Assembly (NCBI RefSeq): GCF_014195325.1
Contig: NZ_JACIBK010000002.1
Location: 186,001-250,000, forward strand
Reading direction: 5' to 3'
DNA: 64,000 nt
Source: Rhizobium sp. BK650
GTDB taxonomy: Bacteria; Pseudomonadota; Alphaproteobacteria; Rhizobiales; Rhizobiaceae
Of the stretch, positions 17,699-26,338 are shown piece by piece. Below the pieces are notes generated by a model. The model was not told where the DNA came from and did no database searches. It saw only the letters and a program-made list of their open reading frames with translations. Both the position numbers and the translations under genes were made by a program. Numbering within the stretch: the stretch's first letter is position 1; every line of letters starts with the position of its first letter.

Positions 17699-19348
17699 AT
17701 GCTTTCTCGCCGGGCGGATGCGGTGTTTATGAATCAGAATGACAGGAACAGGGTGAGCCGCCTGCCTGCCTGGCGCAGTTATGAGTCGTCTCAGCCTGCG
17801 CCTGACAGCACCCGTGTGCGAAGCCCGATCATTCGGCCGACCGATTTCGTCCCTCCCCCGCCGCCTGAACCCGAGCCTGTTCCGGTCCGCCCGGCGCTGC
17901 GGGAAAGCCGTCCCGCCGAGCAGGCTCCGCCGCGTGGCATCGTTCTCCCCGTCGTGCCAGCGCAGCCCACACCCGCCGTCGCGGAGGCGCCGGTTGCCGC
18001 CGGACCGCTTCTCGACATCCGGTCCGCGGTCGCTGCCGTCTGGAGCAGGCGCGTCATCGTCGCCGGCCTTTGTGCGCTCGGCGCGGTCGCAGGCGCGGTC
18101 ATCGCGCCCCGCATTCCGCAGAAATTCACCGCCGTTGCCGCGCTCTATTTCGACCCGCGCCAGATCGGCCTTGCCGACGGCGGCGCGCAGAGCACAGCAC
18201 CCTCACCGGAGATGATTTCGACGCTGATCGACAGCCAGGTGCAGATCCTCACCTCGGGCAATGTGCTGCGCCGCGTGGCCGACGCCATGAAGCTCGATCA
18301 GGATCCGGAATTTACGGCAGGCAGGATGGATGGCGCCGCGGTCATCGGTACGCTTCAGAAAGCCCTGCTGATCACCCGCGAGAACAATACCTATGTCGTC
18401 TCGCTTGCGGCGACGACCCATGATCCGGAAAAATCGGCTAGGCTTGCCAACCAGGTGGTCACCTCCTTCATGCAGGAGGAAAGCAGCGCCTCCAACGGCC
18501 TTTACGAAAGCACGTCATCGACGCTCGACAGCCGTCTGAATGACCTGCGCCAGAAGGTGCAGGATGCCGAGCAGGCGGTCGAAACCTTCCGCGCCGACAA
18601 TGACATGGCCGCGACGGAAGGGAACCTCATCTCGGATCAGCGCCTTGCCTCGCTGAACACTCTGCTCGTCACCGCTCAGGAAAAGACCATTCAAGCCAAG
18701 GCTCGCGCCGATGCCGCAGCAAACCTGCGTGTCGAAGATGTCGTTGCCGGCAGTCAGACGGACGGGGCTGGCGGCACGTCGCCGCTCGTCAGCCTGCGGC
18801 AGCAATATGCCGCGCAGGCGGCGGTCGTTGGCAGCCTGCAGAGTCAGATGGGTGCCCGCCATCCGCGCCTCCAGTCTGCCCGCTCTTCGCTGAGCAGCAT
18901 CGGCGCGGAAATCAAGGATGAGCTGCAACGGGTGGCGACCTCGGCAAGGGCGGACTACGAACAGGCCAAGAAGGCTGAAGATGACATTGCCAAGGAGCTG
19001 GCGGTGCAAAAGGCACTGCAGGCCACCACTTCGGACAAGCAGGTGCAGCTCAACGAATTGCAGCGCAAGGCGACAGCCGCCCGCGAACTCTACGAGGCTG
19101 TGCTGAAGCGCTCTGGCCAGACCAATGAGGAGCAGAGCCTCACACAGAGCAATATTCGCGTTGTCTCGCCCGCCGATGTTCCGGTAAAGCCGGACGGGCC
19201 GAGCAAGAAAATCATCGTGGTCGCAGGCATCATCGGCGGCCTGCTTGCCGGATTTGCTGCAGGCGCAGGCTTTGCTATCCTCGCAAGCCTCTTCTCTCAC
19301 CCCGTCATTAGAAGTTATTTCCGCAAGCCTGCCCGCACGCCAGCTTGA
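17699..19348 (+). CDS. Wzz/GumC-type polysaccharide chain-length and export protein
   Basis: Inner-membrane polysaccharide co-polymerase of 549 residues. A proline-rich cytoplasmic N-terminus (about residues 30-100) leads to a first membrane helix near residues 118-138, a Wzz domain, a long coiled-coil periplasmic section (about 270-440), the GNVR-like VVSPADVPVKPDGPSKK, and a second membrane helix near 505-530. No C-terminal tyrosine kinase domain is present, unlike full-length BY-kinases. It should set polymer length for the adjacent exopolysaccharide genes. The true start may be ATG 17729, ten codons in; neither start has a good ribosome site. Confidence 0.88.
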   Translation: MLSRRADAVFMNQNDRNRVSRLPAWRSYESSQPAPDSTRVRSPIIRPTDFVPPPPPEPEPVPVRPALRESRPAEQAPPRGIVLPVVPAQPTPAVAEAPVAAGPLLDIRSAVAAVWSRRVIVAGLCALGAVAGAVIAPRIPQKFTAVAALYFDPRQIGLADGGAQSTAPSPEMISTLIDSQVQILTSGNVLRRVADAMKLDQDPEFTAGRMDGAAVIGTLQKALLITRENNTYVVSLAATTHDPEKSARLANQVVTSFMQEESSASNGLYESTSSTLDSRLNDLRQKVQDAEQAVETFRADNDMAATEGNLISDQRLASLNTLLVTAQEKTIQAKARADAAANLRVEDVVAGSQTDGAGGTSPLVSLRQQYAAQAAVVGSLQSQMGARHPRLQSARSSLSSIGAEIKDELQRVATSARADYEQAKKAEDDIAKELAVQKALQATTSDKQVQLNELQRKATAARELYEAVLKRSGQTNEEQSLTQSNIRVVSPADVPVKPDGPSKKIIVVAGIIGGLLAGFAAGAGFAILASLFSHPVIRSYFRKPARTPA

Positions 19349-19385
19349 TGGCGGCCTCCAATCTTCCTACATCCTAGGGACGGGT

Positions 19386-19745
19386 ATGGAACGGACGATG
19401 CCGATGAACGAGATTGTGATGCGGTTTGCCGCGGTTCTCCTGCTGTCGCTCGGCGCAGTCGCTTCGGCCGCGCCCACCTTTGCCATCGACTGGCAGAATT
19501 CCGGCAAGCAGGCCGTGCAGCCGCTCTATCCCTACAAGGATCTTCCGGGCGTGAAGGCGCAACCGGACAAGAAGGTGGAGGAGTCCTACGACTGTCACAC
19601 CGAAACCGTGCAGATCCGCCGCCGCTACGACGAAATCTTCCGCTCCGGCGGCATGCCGACCTTGATGTATGTCTGCGAACGTGACGGCGTCGTATCGATG
19701 GATAGCCGCGTGCCGCTGCGCGGCCATTATCAGCCGGTGCGGTGA
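19386..19745 (+). CDS. Small exported protein of unknown function, 119 residues
   Basis: No named family recognised. A signal peptide is clear (MNEIVMRFAAVLLLSLGAVASAA with cleavage near SAAP). The mature part, about 90 residues, has two cysteines (in YDCHTE and MYVCERD) that could form a disulphide. The gene starts 37 bases after the Wzz-type gene on the same strand, with AGGG seven bases before the ATG, so it is probably co-transcribed and may assist polysaccharide export. It is followed by a convergent methyltransferase gene. Confidence 0.72.
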   Translation: MERTMPMNEIVMRFAAVLLLSLGAVASAAPTFAIDWQNSGKQAVQPLYPYKDLPGVKAQPDKKVEESYDCHTETVQIRRRYDEIFRSGGMPTLMYVCERDGVVSMDSRVPLRGHYQPVR

Positions 19746-19774
19746 AAGCCGGAGGCGGAAGACGCCACCGGCTT
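19746..19774. terminator. Stem-loop between convergent genes
   Basis: A 12-bp stem with one mismatch (AAGCCGGAGGCG / CGCCACCGGCTT) and a 5-base loop fills the gap between the exported-protein gene and the last gene of the sugar operon. No long T-run follows, so it is a tentative bidirectional terminator. Confidence 0.45.
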
Positions 19775-19781
19775 CATGGCG

Positions 19782-20939
19782 CTACGGATCCAGCCAGACC
19801 AGTTCCAGTCCCGGCTTGTGCAGGTATGGCATGTTGCCGATTGCAGCGCGCGCTTTCAGCGGGTTGAGGCCGATGAACAGGGCCTCTGCGTCTTCGGCGA
19901 TTGCCGTCGGCGCGGTGACCGGGTGGCCGAAATGCGTCGCGTTCTGCATGTTCGGATTCTGATCTAGAAAGCCCGTCATCTCAATGTCTTTGCCGATACG
20001 GCTGAAGATCCAGCTTCCGTAAAAGCCTGCGCCGTAGATTGCCGCCTTCCGTCCGCGGAAGATAGCAGCCTGCTTTGCCAGCCCACTGGCCGAAGCCCGC
20101 CAGAAATCGCAGATTTCCAGCCCGCGATCGACAGCCTGGCGAACGAGAGCCGCATCCTGTTCTTCCTTAACTGGCGTCTCGCTGCGCACGGCGACGACGA
20201 AGAAAGCGCCGGGGAAGGACGTCGTGTCGAGTACCGAAACTTCGAAACCCCCGGCGGCAAGGACCCAACGCAGCGAGGCTTCGCTGAAATGATTGACATG
20301 GTCCGCCACCGTCATGTCGCCCGGATTGGCCGAAACATCAGGCATCGACAGCAGAAGCGTGCCGTTCGGCTTCAGCAGTTTGCGGATGCCACTGATGAAA
20401 CCGACGGGATCGGCCACGTGCTCGATGACGAAATGGCTCATGGCCGCGTCAAAACGGCCTGCCCATTGTTCCGGCGCCTCGTAGGCGGCCTGCGCCTCGG
20501 GCGCGATCCAGCCTTCCCATGCCGGTGCATAGTCGGCGGAAACATCGAAGGCATGAGGCTCGATATCGGGTCGGGCGGCAACCACTTTGCGCAGTGTCGT
20601 GGCCTTGGCGGCGCCGTAGTCCAGAAGCTTGGCACCCTGAGGAAGATCGAGCAGATTACGGGAAAGCTCTGCCTGATGATCTGTACGATAGATCACGGCG
20701 CCATCTGGCTTGACCGCAAAGATCTGGTCGTGGTCCTCGCTGCTCAACGAAATACGATAGCCGGTGTCATAGAAGGCTTTGATGTCCGGGATCTCATCGC
20801 ATTGCGCGTGGCCGCACCCGTGGCAGATATAAACGCGGGTTGGGATGTCGAGCAGGGTCATAATGGAGGTAAGGGCAGGCGCCGGCGCTTCGTAGGCCGG
20901 CGACACAATCTCCCTGCTGCAAACGCGGCAGGGCGTCAT
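19782..20939 (-). CDS. SAM-dependent methyltransferase with N-terminal zinc-binding motif, last gene of sugar operon
   Basis: A 385-residue protein. The N-terminus carries two Cys pairs (CRVCSRE and CHGCGHAQC), the zinc-binding module of the sugar C-methyltransferase group. A methyltransferase fold follows (AKLLDYGAAKATTLRKV, then MSHFVIEHVADPVGFISG), and a C-terminal Rossmann-like part ends with GAGFYGSWIFSRIG, as in the C-methyltransferase C-terminal domain. It lacks the YHEH motif of the other methyltransferase in the operon and has NHFSEASLRWVL instead, so it may act on a different position or substrate. It overlaps the PhyH gene by four bases. Confidence 0.82.
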   Translation of the reverse strand: MTPCRVCSREIVSPAYEAPAPALTSIMTLLDIPTRVYICHGCGHAQCDEIPDIKAFYDTGYRISLSSEDHDQIFAVKPDGAVIYRTDHQAELSRNLLDLPQGAKLLDYGAAKATTLRKVVAARPDIEPHAFDVSADYAPAWEGWIAPEAQAAYEAPEQWAGRFDAAMSHFVIEHVADPVGFISGIRKLLKPNGTLLLSMPDVSANPGDMTVADHVNHFSEASLRWVLAAGGFEVSVLDTTSFPGAFFVVAVRSETPVKEEQDAALVRQAVDRGLEICDFWRASASGLAKQAAIFRGRKAAIYGAGFYGSWIFSRIGKDIEMTGFLDQNPNMQNATHFGHPVTAPTAIAEDAEALFIGLNPLKARAAIGNMPYLHKPGLELVWLDP

Positions 20940-21790
20940 TCGGCTGCCTCGCGCTGTACGGAAAGCTCCGGAAGCACATCGGCGAACTTCACGCCGGCAG
21001 CAAACGAGCCCTTCCAGCCGATTCGGATGCCGACCGGCTCGAGGTAGTTGAAGTAGCGGAACTGGATGCTCCAGCGCGGCGTGGTCGAGACGTTGTGGCC
21101 CGACTGGTGCAGCGTCAGGAAGTCCATCAGCACGAGATCGCCGGGGTTCGTCAGCGGCGCGACGTGCTTATAGCGGGCAAGCCGCTCTTCGGCACGGTCG
21201 AGATGCAGGGCGTAAGCGCCCGCCTTGCCGGCACCGGCATCGTCTTCATAGACTGGAACGAGGCCTTCGGCATGCGAACCGTGAGCGATCTGTACGGGGC
21301 CCATGTCTTGCGTAACCGGCAGGAGAGGCGTCCAGAAGACTATGCCGTCCACACTACGCAGCTGACCGGGAAACTCCTGATGCCACTGAGCACGGAATTT
21401 CTCTTCGCCAGGGTTGTCGATGCGGATTCCGTAACCGCCGGCAGCGATGCCGGGAATGCTGTCCGGACGCAGCGCCTTGAAGGCTTCATCGTTGATGACA
21501 TTGGTGACAAGGCGCATGAAGGCCGGAATCTGCTTGACGGCGTCATAGACTTCGCCGCCCCATGCGCGGTTCTTGGCGATCAGCATCGGATAGGCAATGG
21601 TCATCGCCCCATGGGTCGTTTCGGTCGGTGCATCGACCCCGTATTTCCTGCAGATCACTTCAAGGATCTGGCGGATGCCTTCCTGGATTGGCGCGATATC
21701 GGCGGCGGGATCGTAGAAGCCGCGCATAACGAGATAGCCGTTGCTGTCGAATTCAGCGCGCAGGCTGTCGGTGGTCTTTGCGTTGGTCAT
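20936..21790 (-). CDS. Phytanoyl-CoA dioxygenase (PhyH) family oxygenase
   Basis: Predicted non-haem Fe(II)/2-oxoglutarate-dependent dioxygenase of 284 residues. The fold's iron ligands are visible as His-x-Glu in WHQEFPGQL and a distal His in LTLHQSGHN. In this setting it probably hydroxylates a sugar or an acyl group of the glycan rather than a fatty acyl-CoA. The upstream end of the frame is longer, but the PhyH homology starts at ATG 21790, which overlaps the WbqC stop by four bases (ATGA). It also overlaps the following methyltransferase start by four bases. Confidence 0.83.
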   Translation of the reverse strand: MTNAKTTDSLRAEFDSNGYLVMRGFYDPAADIAPIQEGIRQILEVICRKYGVDAPTETTHGAMTIAYPMLIAKNRAWGGEVYDAVKQIPAFMRLVTNVINDEAFKALRPDSIPGIAAGGYGIRIDNPGEEKFRAQWHQEFPGQLRSVDGIVFWTPLLPVTQDMGPVQIAHGSHAEGLVPVYEDDAGAGKAGAYALHLDRAEERLARYKHVAPLTNPGDLVLMDFLTLHQSGHNVSTTPRWSIQFRYFNYLEPVGIRIGWKGSFAAGVKFADVLPELSVQREAAE

Positions 21791-22512
21791 GATGTTACCG
21801 TTTCCTCCTTCAGAAAATCTTGCCACGCCACGGTGGCCGGGATGAGACAGTTGCGCGCCTCCGGGCCCATTCGGGCAATCAGATCGAGTACAGAAACGTA
21901 AGGCGTGACCGCGCCGACTGGCTGAGGCCAGGGCGTGCGGCTGTAGTTTATATACTCCACCTGGACACCGGCCCGCTCGAAGGCCGCGTGGTCGAGGTAG
22001 TTCGCCGCGCCGTGACCCGTTAGATAGCGGGTGCCGCCCGCCTTCAGCACGATGTCGAGCACCCGTTGCCACGATGTACCTTCGACGCCCATCTCGCTCG
22101 TCTTCTCGATCGTCCGGCTCGCACCGATGCCAAGATAGCGGGCTGGTTCTTCGACACTGGCGATCAGCAGATCCAGCAGCGAGGAATGGCGATAGACGCT
22201 GTCGAAGATCGAAAGCGCGGCATCGATAAACGGTGCGCCGAGCAGCGACTGGCGCAGCAGCGCGCGATGGCTTGCCTTCCAGTCTTCGCCCGCCGCCGTG
22301 AGCTGCGAAATCATCTGAAAGCTCCCCTTGCCGGCAAGCGGGATCGTCATCCAGCAGCGGTCGTTGCCGCGCAGAAGCTGGATGCGATTGGTGAAGCTGC
22401 CCTTCGAGAACTGCGTGTCGTCGAGATAGATATAGCTGTCGGCGAGCATAAGCTGCTCGAAGAAGCCCGGCCACGGAAACAGCATCGGTTGGGTAATAAC
22501 GACCGCGGTCAT
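21787..22512 (-). CDS. WbqC family protein
   Basis: A 241-residue protein of the WbqC family, found in O-antigen and other surface-glycan clusters. The diagnostic N-terminus (TQPMLFPWPGFFEQLMLADS followed by YIYLDDTQF) is present, as is FTNRIQLL. The biochemical role of the family is not settled; involvement in adding an acyl or amino-acid-like substituent is only a guess. It lies between an acetyltransferase gene (one base upstream) and a PhyH gene (four-base overlap), so the three are probably expressed together and act on the same modification. Confidence 0.85.
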   Translation of the reverse strand: MTAVVITQPMLFPWPGFFEQLMLADSYIYLDDTQFSKGSFTNRIQLLRGNDRCWMTIPLAGKGSFQMISQLTAAGEDWKASHRALLRQSLLGAPFIDAALSIFDSVYRHSSLLDLLIASVEEPARYLGIGASRTIEKTSEMGVEGTSWQRVLDIVLKAGGTRYLTGHGAANYLDHAAFERAGVQVEYINYSRTPWPQPVGAVTPYVSVLDLIARMGPEARNCLIPATVAWQDFLKEETVTS

Positions 22513-22513
22513 G

Positions 22514-23056
22514 TCACTTTTCCTCCAGCCGCCTCTCGAACAGTGCTACGTCACGTGTCAAGCCATCGGCGTCGGTGAAATGCGCCTTGAGGACGCCTAC
22601 TTCGCGATAGCCGAGCGACAGATGCAGCCCGATCGAGGCGCTGTTGTCGACATCGATTTCGGCCATCAATTTCCGAAGACGCAGATTTTGATAGGCATGG
22701 AGGCCGAGCTCGGTAAGAGCCGCACGTCCTAGTCCAAAACCGCGAGCGCCTTCCGCCAATACGATGCCGCCGTATCCGGTCGCATTTCGGTGATGGACCT
22801 GTGTTATTTGTACATAGCCCACAGGCTTGCCACTCGCTTGGTCCTCTATGATGAGGAAGGCCCCGCCTTTCTCGTTTCGCCGGCGTTCGATCCAGGCGTC
22901 GAGCGCCGCATCGTCGGTAGCATCCGGCACCGTCAAGAGAAGCGACTGAAGGGCGCAGTCGCGGCGAAGCGAGAAAAGCAGGCGACGATCGCCATCAGCA
23001 ATCGGGCGTAGTCTGATCGAAGCCCGATGCGCAACATGGCGAAGGTCATCCATCAT
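22514..23056 (-). CDS. GNAT family N-acetyltransferase (RimJ/RimL-like)
   Basis: A 180-residue acetyltransferase. The acetyl-CoA loop is visible as EGARGFGLGRAAL, preceded by ATGYGGIVLAE and followed by NLRLRKLMAEIDVDNSASIGLHLSLGY. In a sugar operon with a PLP aminotransferase, N-acylation of an amino sugar is the simplest role, as for PseH- or PglD-like steps. The ATG at 23056 overlaps the stop of the upstream gene, which fixes this start; an ATG at 23068 would lie within that gene. Confidence 0.85.
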   Translation of the reverse strand: MMDDLRHVAHRASIRLRPIADGDRRLLFSLRRDCALQSLLLTVPDATDDAALDAWIERRRNEKGGAFLIIEDQASGKPVGYVQITQVHHRNATGYGGIVLAEGARGFGLGRAALTELGLHAYQNLRLRKLMAEIDVDNSASIGLHLSLGYREVGVLKAHFTDADGLTRDVALFERRLEEK

Positions 23057-23805
23057 TTGCGGACACACTTGATATATCCTCCCGGCGAGCTCGAAAGCAC
23101 CAGCTTGCCGTTCAGCATCTCGTCCGTTTCAAAACGGTCGGTTTCCTTGAGATAGGCGTTGAGCGCCGCGTAGGGCTCGTCCCCCGGATACCAGATCTTC
23201 GAACGCTTCGTCGGCGTCTGTGACATATCTCCACGACCGAGCAGCGTATCGGCGACGACGATATATTGACCTTCGGTGACGAGCGGGCCGTAGCAGCGCA
23301 ACTCGTCGAGCACGTGGTCGCGGCTATGGTCGCTGTCGAGGACGACCATAACGGAAGCGCCGGCTGGGATTTCGGTCTTGACCTTGGCGAGAGTCTCGGC
23401 CGTGGTCGACGGTCCCTCGATCAGCGTGATCAACGGCGAAAGCGGGTGCTGCTCGATCGAATCGCGGTTATGGGCGCGGATGTCGATATCGACGCCGATC
23501 ACCTTGCCCTTGCCGATTACCTTCAGCAGCGACGCCATGAAGATCATCGAACCGCCGCGCGCCACGCCAGTTTCGATGATAACGTCGGGCTTGGTGTTCC
23601 AGATCACTTCCTGGGTGGCCATGATGTCAGCCGGCATCTGGATGATCGGCACGCCCATCCACGACCAGAGATAGGCGTAGTCATACTTGTCGAGCGCTAC
23701 CAGCGTGTTGAGCGCCTGCTGAAAGGCTTCCTCGTCCTTGCCGAGCGCAAGCGACATTTCGCGCTTGTGCGCTTCGAATTCGAGGCGGTCGTCCTTGGTG
23801 GTCAT
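23053..23805 (-). CDS. CmcI-like (cephalosporin hydroxylase family) methyltransferase
   Basis: A 250-residue protein of the cephalosporin hydroxylase family, which despite its name has a SAM-dependent methyltransferase fold. WSWMGVPIIQMPADIMATQE and VIIETGVARGGSMIFMAS are characteristic, with the acidic VIGVDIDIR loop and the metal-binding VVLDSDHSRDHV. Homologues in rhamnolipid and O-antigen clusters methylate sugar hydroxyls, so O-methylation of the glycan is the likely job. It lies between the DegT-type aminotransferase and the acetyltransferase genes. Confidence 0.86.
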   Translation of the reverse strand: MTTKDDRLEFEAHKREMSLALGKDEEAFQQALNTLVALDKYDYAYLWSWMGVPIIQMPADIMATQEVIWNTKPDVIIETGVARGGSMIFMASLLKVIGKGKVIGVDIDIRAHNRDSIEQHPLSPLITLIEGPSTTAETLAKVKTEIPAGASVMVVLDSDHSRDHVLDELRCYGPLVTEGQYIVVADTLLGRGDMSQTPTKRSKIWYPGDEPYAALNAYLKETDRFETDEMLNGKLVLSSSPGGYIKCVRK

Positions 23806-23834
23806 AACTCTGAAACCTTCTGTCTATTCTGCGC

Positions 23835-24983
23835 TCAGGCCGACTGGCGGAGGTGAACGGCGCTATTGTCCTGATGGCCGCGTACAACCGAGATCAGCGT
23901 GTCCGCCACGCGCTCGATGTCTGCTTCGCTCATGTCGTGGTAGCTTGGCAGGTTGATTGCCCGCTCCGGAATGCTCCATGCGTTGATATTGGCCGGCTTT
24001 TCCGCAAACATCGAAAGGCTGGACAGCGGGTGGAAGAAGACGCGCGCATCGATATCGGCGGCTTCGAAGGCCTGTTGCAGCACTTCGCGGCTGATGCCGG
24101 TGGCGGGGTGGAACACGGCAGTCGGCATCCACGCGCCGTTGATCGTGCCGGTATATTCGGGGTTCATGCTGATGCCGTTGAGCGTCGAGAGACGCACCAT
24201 ATAGGCGGCTAGGATCTCCCGCTTGCGGGAAACCAGCTCCTCGATACGCTCCAATTGGGCGCAGCCGATCGCCGCCTGAATGTTCGACATCTTGTATTTG
24301 AAGCCGATCGCATCCGGCCAGAACTGCTTTTTTTGGCCGCGGGCACGGCCGTGGTTGCTGAGCGTCAGCACCTTTTCATAGAGGTCGGCATCGCTGGTCA
24401 CGAACATCCCGCCTTCGCCCGTCGTCAGCGTCTTGGTGCCGTGGAAGGAGAAGGTGCCGAAAATGCCCATCGAGCCGGCGCGGCGCCCGTGCCAGACCGA
24501 ACCGATCGCCTCGGCTGCATCTTCGATGACAGGGATCCCGGTACGGCGGCTGATGTCAAGCAGCGCATCCATATCGCAGAGATTGCCATAGATATGGGTG
24601 GCGATGATGGCGCGCGTGCGTGGCGTGATGTGGCTTTCGACCTCGCGGGGATCGATGCACCATGTGTCGGGCAAAACGTCGACGAACACCGGCTCGGCGC
24701 CCAGATGCTTGATCGGCGCCACGGTCGCGATCCAGTTCGTGTCGGCCAGGATCACCTCGTCGCCGGCGCCGATGCCGAGCGCGGCAAGGCCCATATGCAT
24801 GGCGCCGGTGCAACTCGAGGTCGCGATCGCATGGCTGGTGCCGAGATAGGTCGCGAATTCCCGCTCGAAGCGGATGATATAGTCGTAGCAGCGCGCACCC
24901 CAGCCGTTCGCCGCAGCATCGGCTGCATAGCTCGTCTCAAGCTCGGTGATCGACGGTTTGGTGTAGAATATCCTGTTGGTCAT
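23835..24983 (-). CDS. DegT/DnrJ/EryC1/StrS sugar aminotransferase
   Basis: PLP-dependent aminotransferase of 382 residues acting on a keto-sugar nucleotide. The Schiff-base Lys184 is in FSFHGTKTLTTGEGGM, the pattern of perosamine-synthase-like C-4 aminotransferases, and Asp155 in EDAAEAIG contacts the pyridine nitrogen. Because the Lys is present it is not an RfbH-type dehydratase, in which His replaces it. It would turn a 4-keto-6-deoxyhexose into a 4-amino sugar. Gene distance to its neighbours is 29 bases downstream and 110 upstream. Confidence 0.9.
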   Translation of the reverse strand: MTNRIFYTKPSITELETSYAADAAANGWGARCYDYIIRFEREFATYLGTSHAIATSSCTGAMHMGLAALGIGAGDEVILADTNWIATVAPIKHLGAEPVFVDVLPDTWCIDPREVESHITPRTRAIIATHIYGNLCDMDALLDISRRTGIPVIEDAAEAIGSVWHGRRAGSMGIFGTFSFHGTKTLTTGEGGMFVTSDADLYEKVLTLSNHGRARGQKKQFWPDAIGFKYKMSNIQAAIGCAQLERIEELVSRKREILAAYMVRLSTLNGISMNPEYTGTINGAWMPTAVFHPATGISREVLQQAFEAADIDARVFFHPLSSLSMFAEKPANINAWSIPERAINLPSYHDMSEADIERVADTLISVVRGHQDNSAVHLRQSA

Positions 24984-25093
24984 GCCTTAATTCTTTGTGA
25001 TGGGGCCTGAGACTCACGAAATCGGGGCACACGGAACTCTGTAAAAACTAGGGGGTGAAACTGGCGCGAGGCTTTGCAGCGCCGGACGCAACT

Positions 25094-26338
25094 TCAGATG
25101 AGCACATGCTGCGTCAGGTCGGTTTCGATGAAGATGAGGTTCGGTTTGTAGCCGAGCTTCAGGAAGTTCTCGCGCCGTGGCATGTCGGCGGCGAAGATCG
25201 CCGTCTTCTCCAGAAGCGCCGGCTCATGCGACCGCGGGTCGGTGACAATCTCGATCTCCGGCAGCAAGCCCATGTTCCGCAGCATCTCGCCGATCGATTT
25301 CGGATCAGCCATGCCACTGAGGATGAGCCGGCTGATGCCGGCGGTTGCGTTGACCTGATAGGTGAGCGTCTGGATCGCCACCATCATCGGGAGGCTGTGG
25401 CGAAGCTGAACGACTTCGGGATGTTCGCCGAGGCCGCCGAGGGCCATGCGGGTGTAGAGTTCGTATGCCTTGATGAAGTCCTTGCGTGCCACCCAGAAAC
25501 GGATGGCGACCGACATGCGGTTCAGCATGAAGATCTTGCACATTTCGTCGTAGATCGCGCGCGCTTCGCGGCTGGTGTTCAGCTTCCCGCGTTTGGCGGC
25601 GATATAAAGAAAGTATTCGAGACCACCACGATACTTGTCCCAGGCGGTCATGACATCGTCATTGCCGGCCTGCTGGCGCACCGAGGCGATCTTGGAAACC
25701 GCTACCGAGCGATAGAAGGGCTGCTTGAGGAAAGTGACGGCGCCCTGATCGACGAAATGTGCGAGGTAGGAAAAAGCCCAGAAGCAGAAGTCGCGCGGCA
25801 CCCAGGCGGAGCGCAGCACCGAGGAGCGATAGATGCCGATCTCGGGGAAGATGTGTCCGTTAAAGATGAACTGGAAAAGTTCTATGAAATTCTGCTGCGC
25901 GAACTTCGTGTTTTCGGCGATATCGTAGAATTGCGAGAGGTCCCGGTCGTGAACTTCGTCGTAGAGATACCAGGGCGCATGGCAGGCGACGACATCGGGA
26001 TTGGCGTCCAGATAGGTCATTGCCGCTTCGACGCCTTCCGGCATCAGGAAGTCGTCATCGGCAAGATAGATCGAATATTCGCCGACCGCGTGATGGAAGG
26101 CGCAGGCAAGGTTCGGTCCCGAGCCGCCGTTGACGGCGCGGCGGTGATAATGGATCGGCAGCCCCTCGGCGATGAATTCCTGGACAACCTCCGTCGTGTT
26201 GTCGGTCGAGGCGTTGTCGGAGATGACGATCTCGTAGGGGAAGCTGAAATTATAAGTCGCGCAATGCTCCAGCGCGTTTCTGAGATAGGCTTCGCGATTG
26301 TAGGTCGGAATGCAGATGCTGAGTTTGATGCCGCTCAA
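25094..26338 (-). CDS. Glycosyltransferase family 2
   Basis: Cytoplasmic, membrane-associated sugar transferase of 414 residues. The GT-A fold starts at once: KLSICIPTYNREAYLRNALE, then EIVISDNASTDNT and the DxD-like YLADDDFLMPEG. The rest (about 230-414) is helical and of unknown role. It probably attaches the sugar made by this operon to a lipid-linked acceptor. The start is TTG at 26338: AGGAG lies eight bases upstream and the codon overlaps the rfbC stop as TTGA; the longer upstream frame lies within rfbC and has no homology. Confidence 0.87.
   Translation of the reverse strand: MSGIKLSICIPTYNREAYLRNALEHCATYNFSFPYEIVISDNASTDNTTEVVQEFIAEGLPIHYHRRAVNGGSGPNLACAFHHAVGEYSIYLADDDFLMPEGVEAAMTYLDANPDVVACHAPWYLYDEVHDRDLSQFYDIAENTKFAQQNFIELFQFIFNGHIFPEIGIYRSSVLRSAWVPRDFCFWAFSYLAHFVDQGAVTFLKQPFYRSVAVSKIASVRQQAGNDDVMTAWDKYRGGLEYFLYIAAKRGKLNTSREARAIYDEMCKIFMLNRMSVAIRFWVARKDFIKAYELYTRMALGGLGEHPEVVQLRHSLPMMVAIQTLTYQVNATAGISRLILSGMADPKSIGEMLRNMGLLPEIEIVTDPRSHEPALLEKTAIFAADMPRRENFLKLGYKPNLIFIETDLTQHVLI

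Noticed and set aside
21791..22474. N-terminal extension of the PhyH frame across the WbqC gene
   Set aside because: The PhyH homology begins at 21790; the extension lies within the well-supported WbqC gene in another frame.
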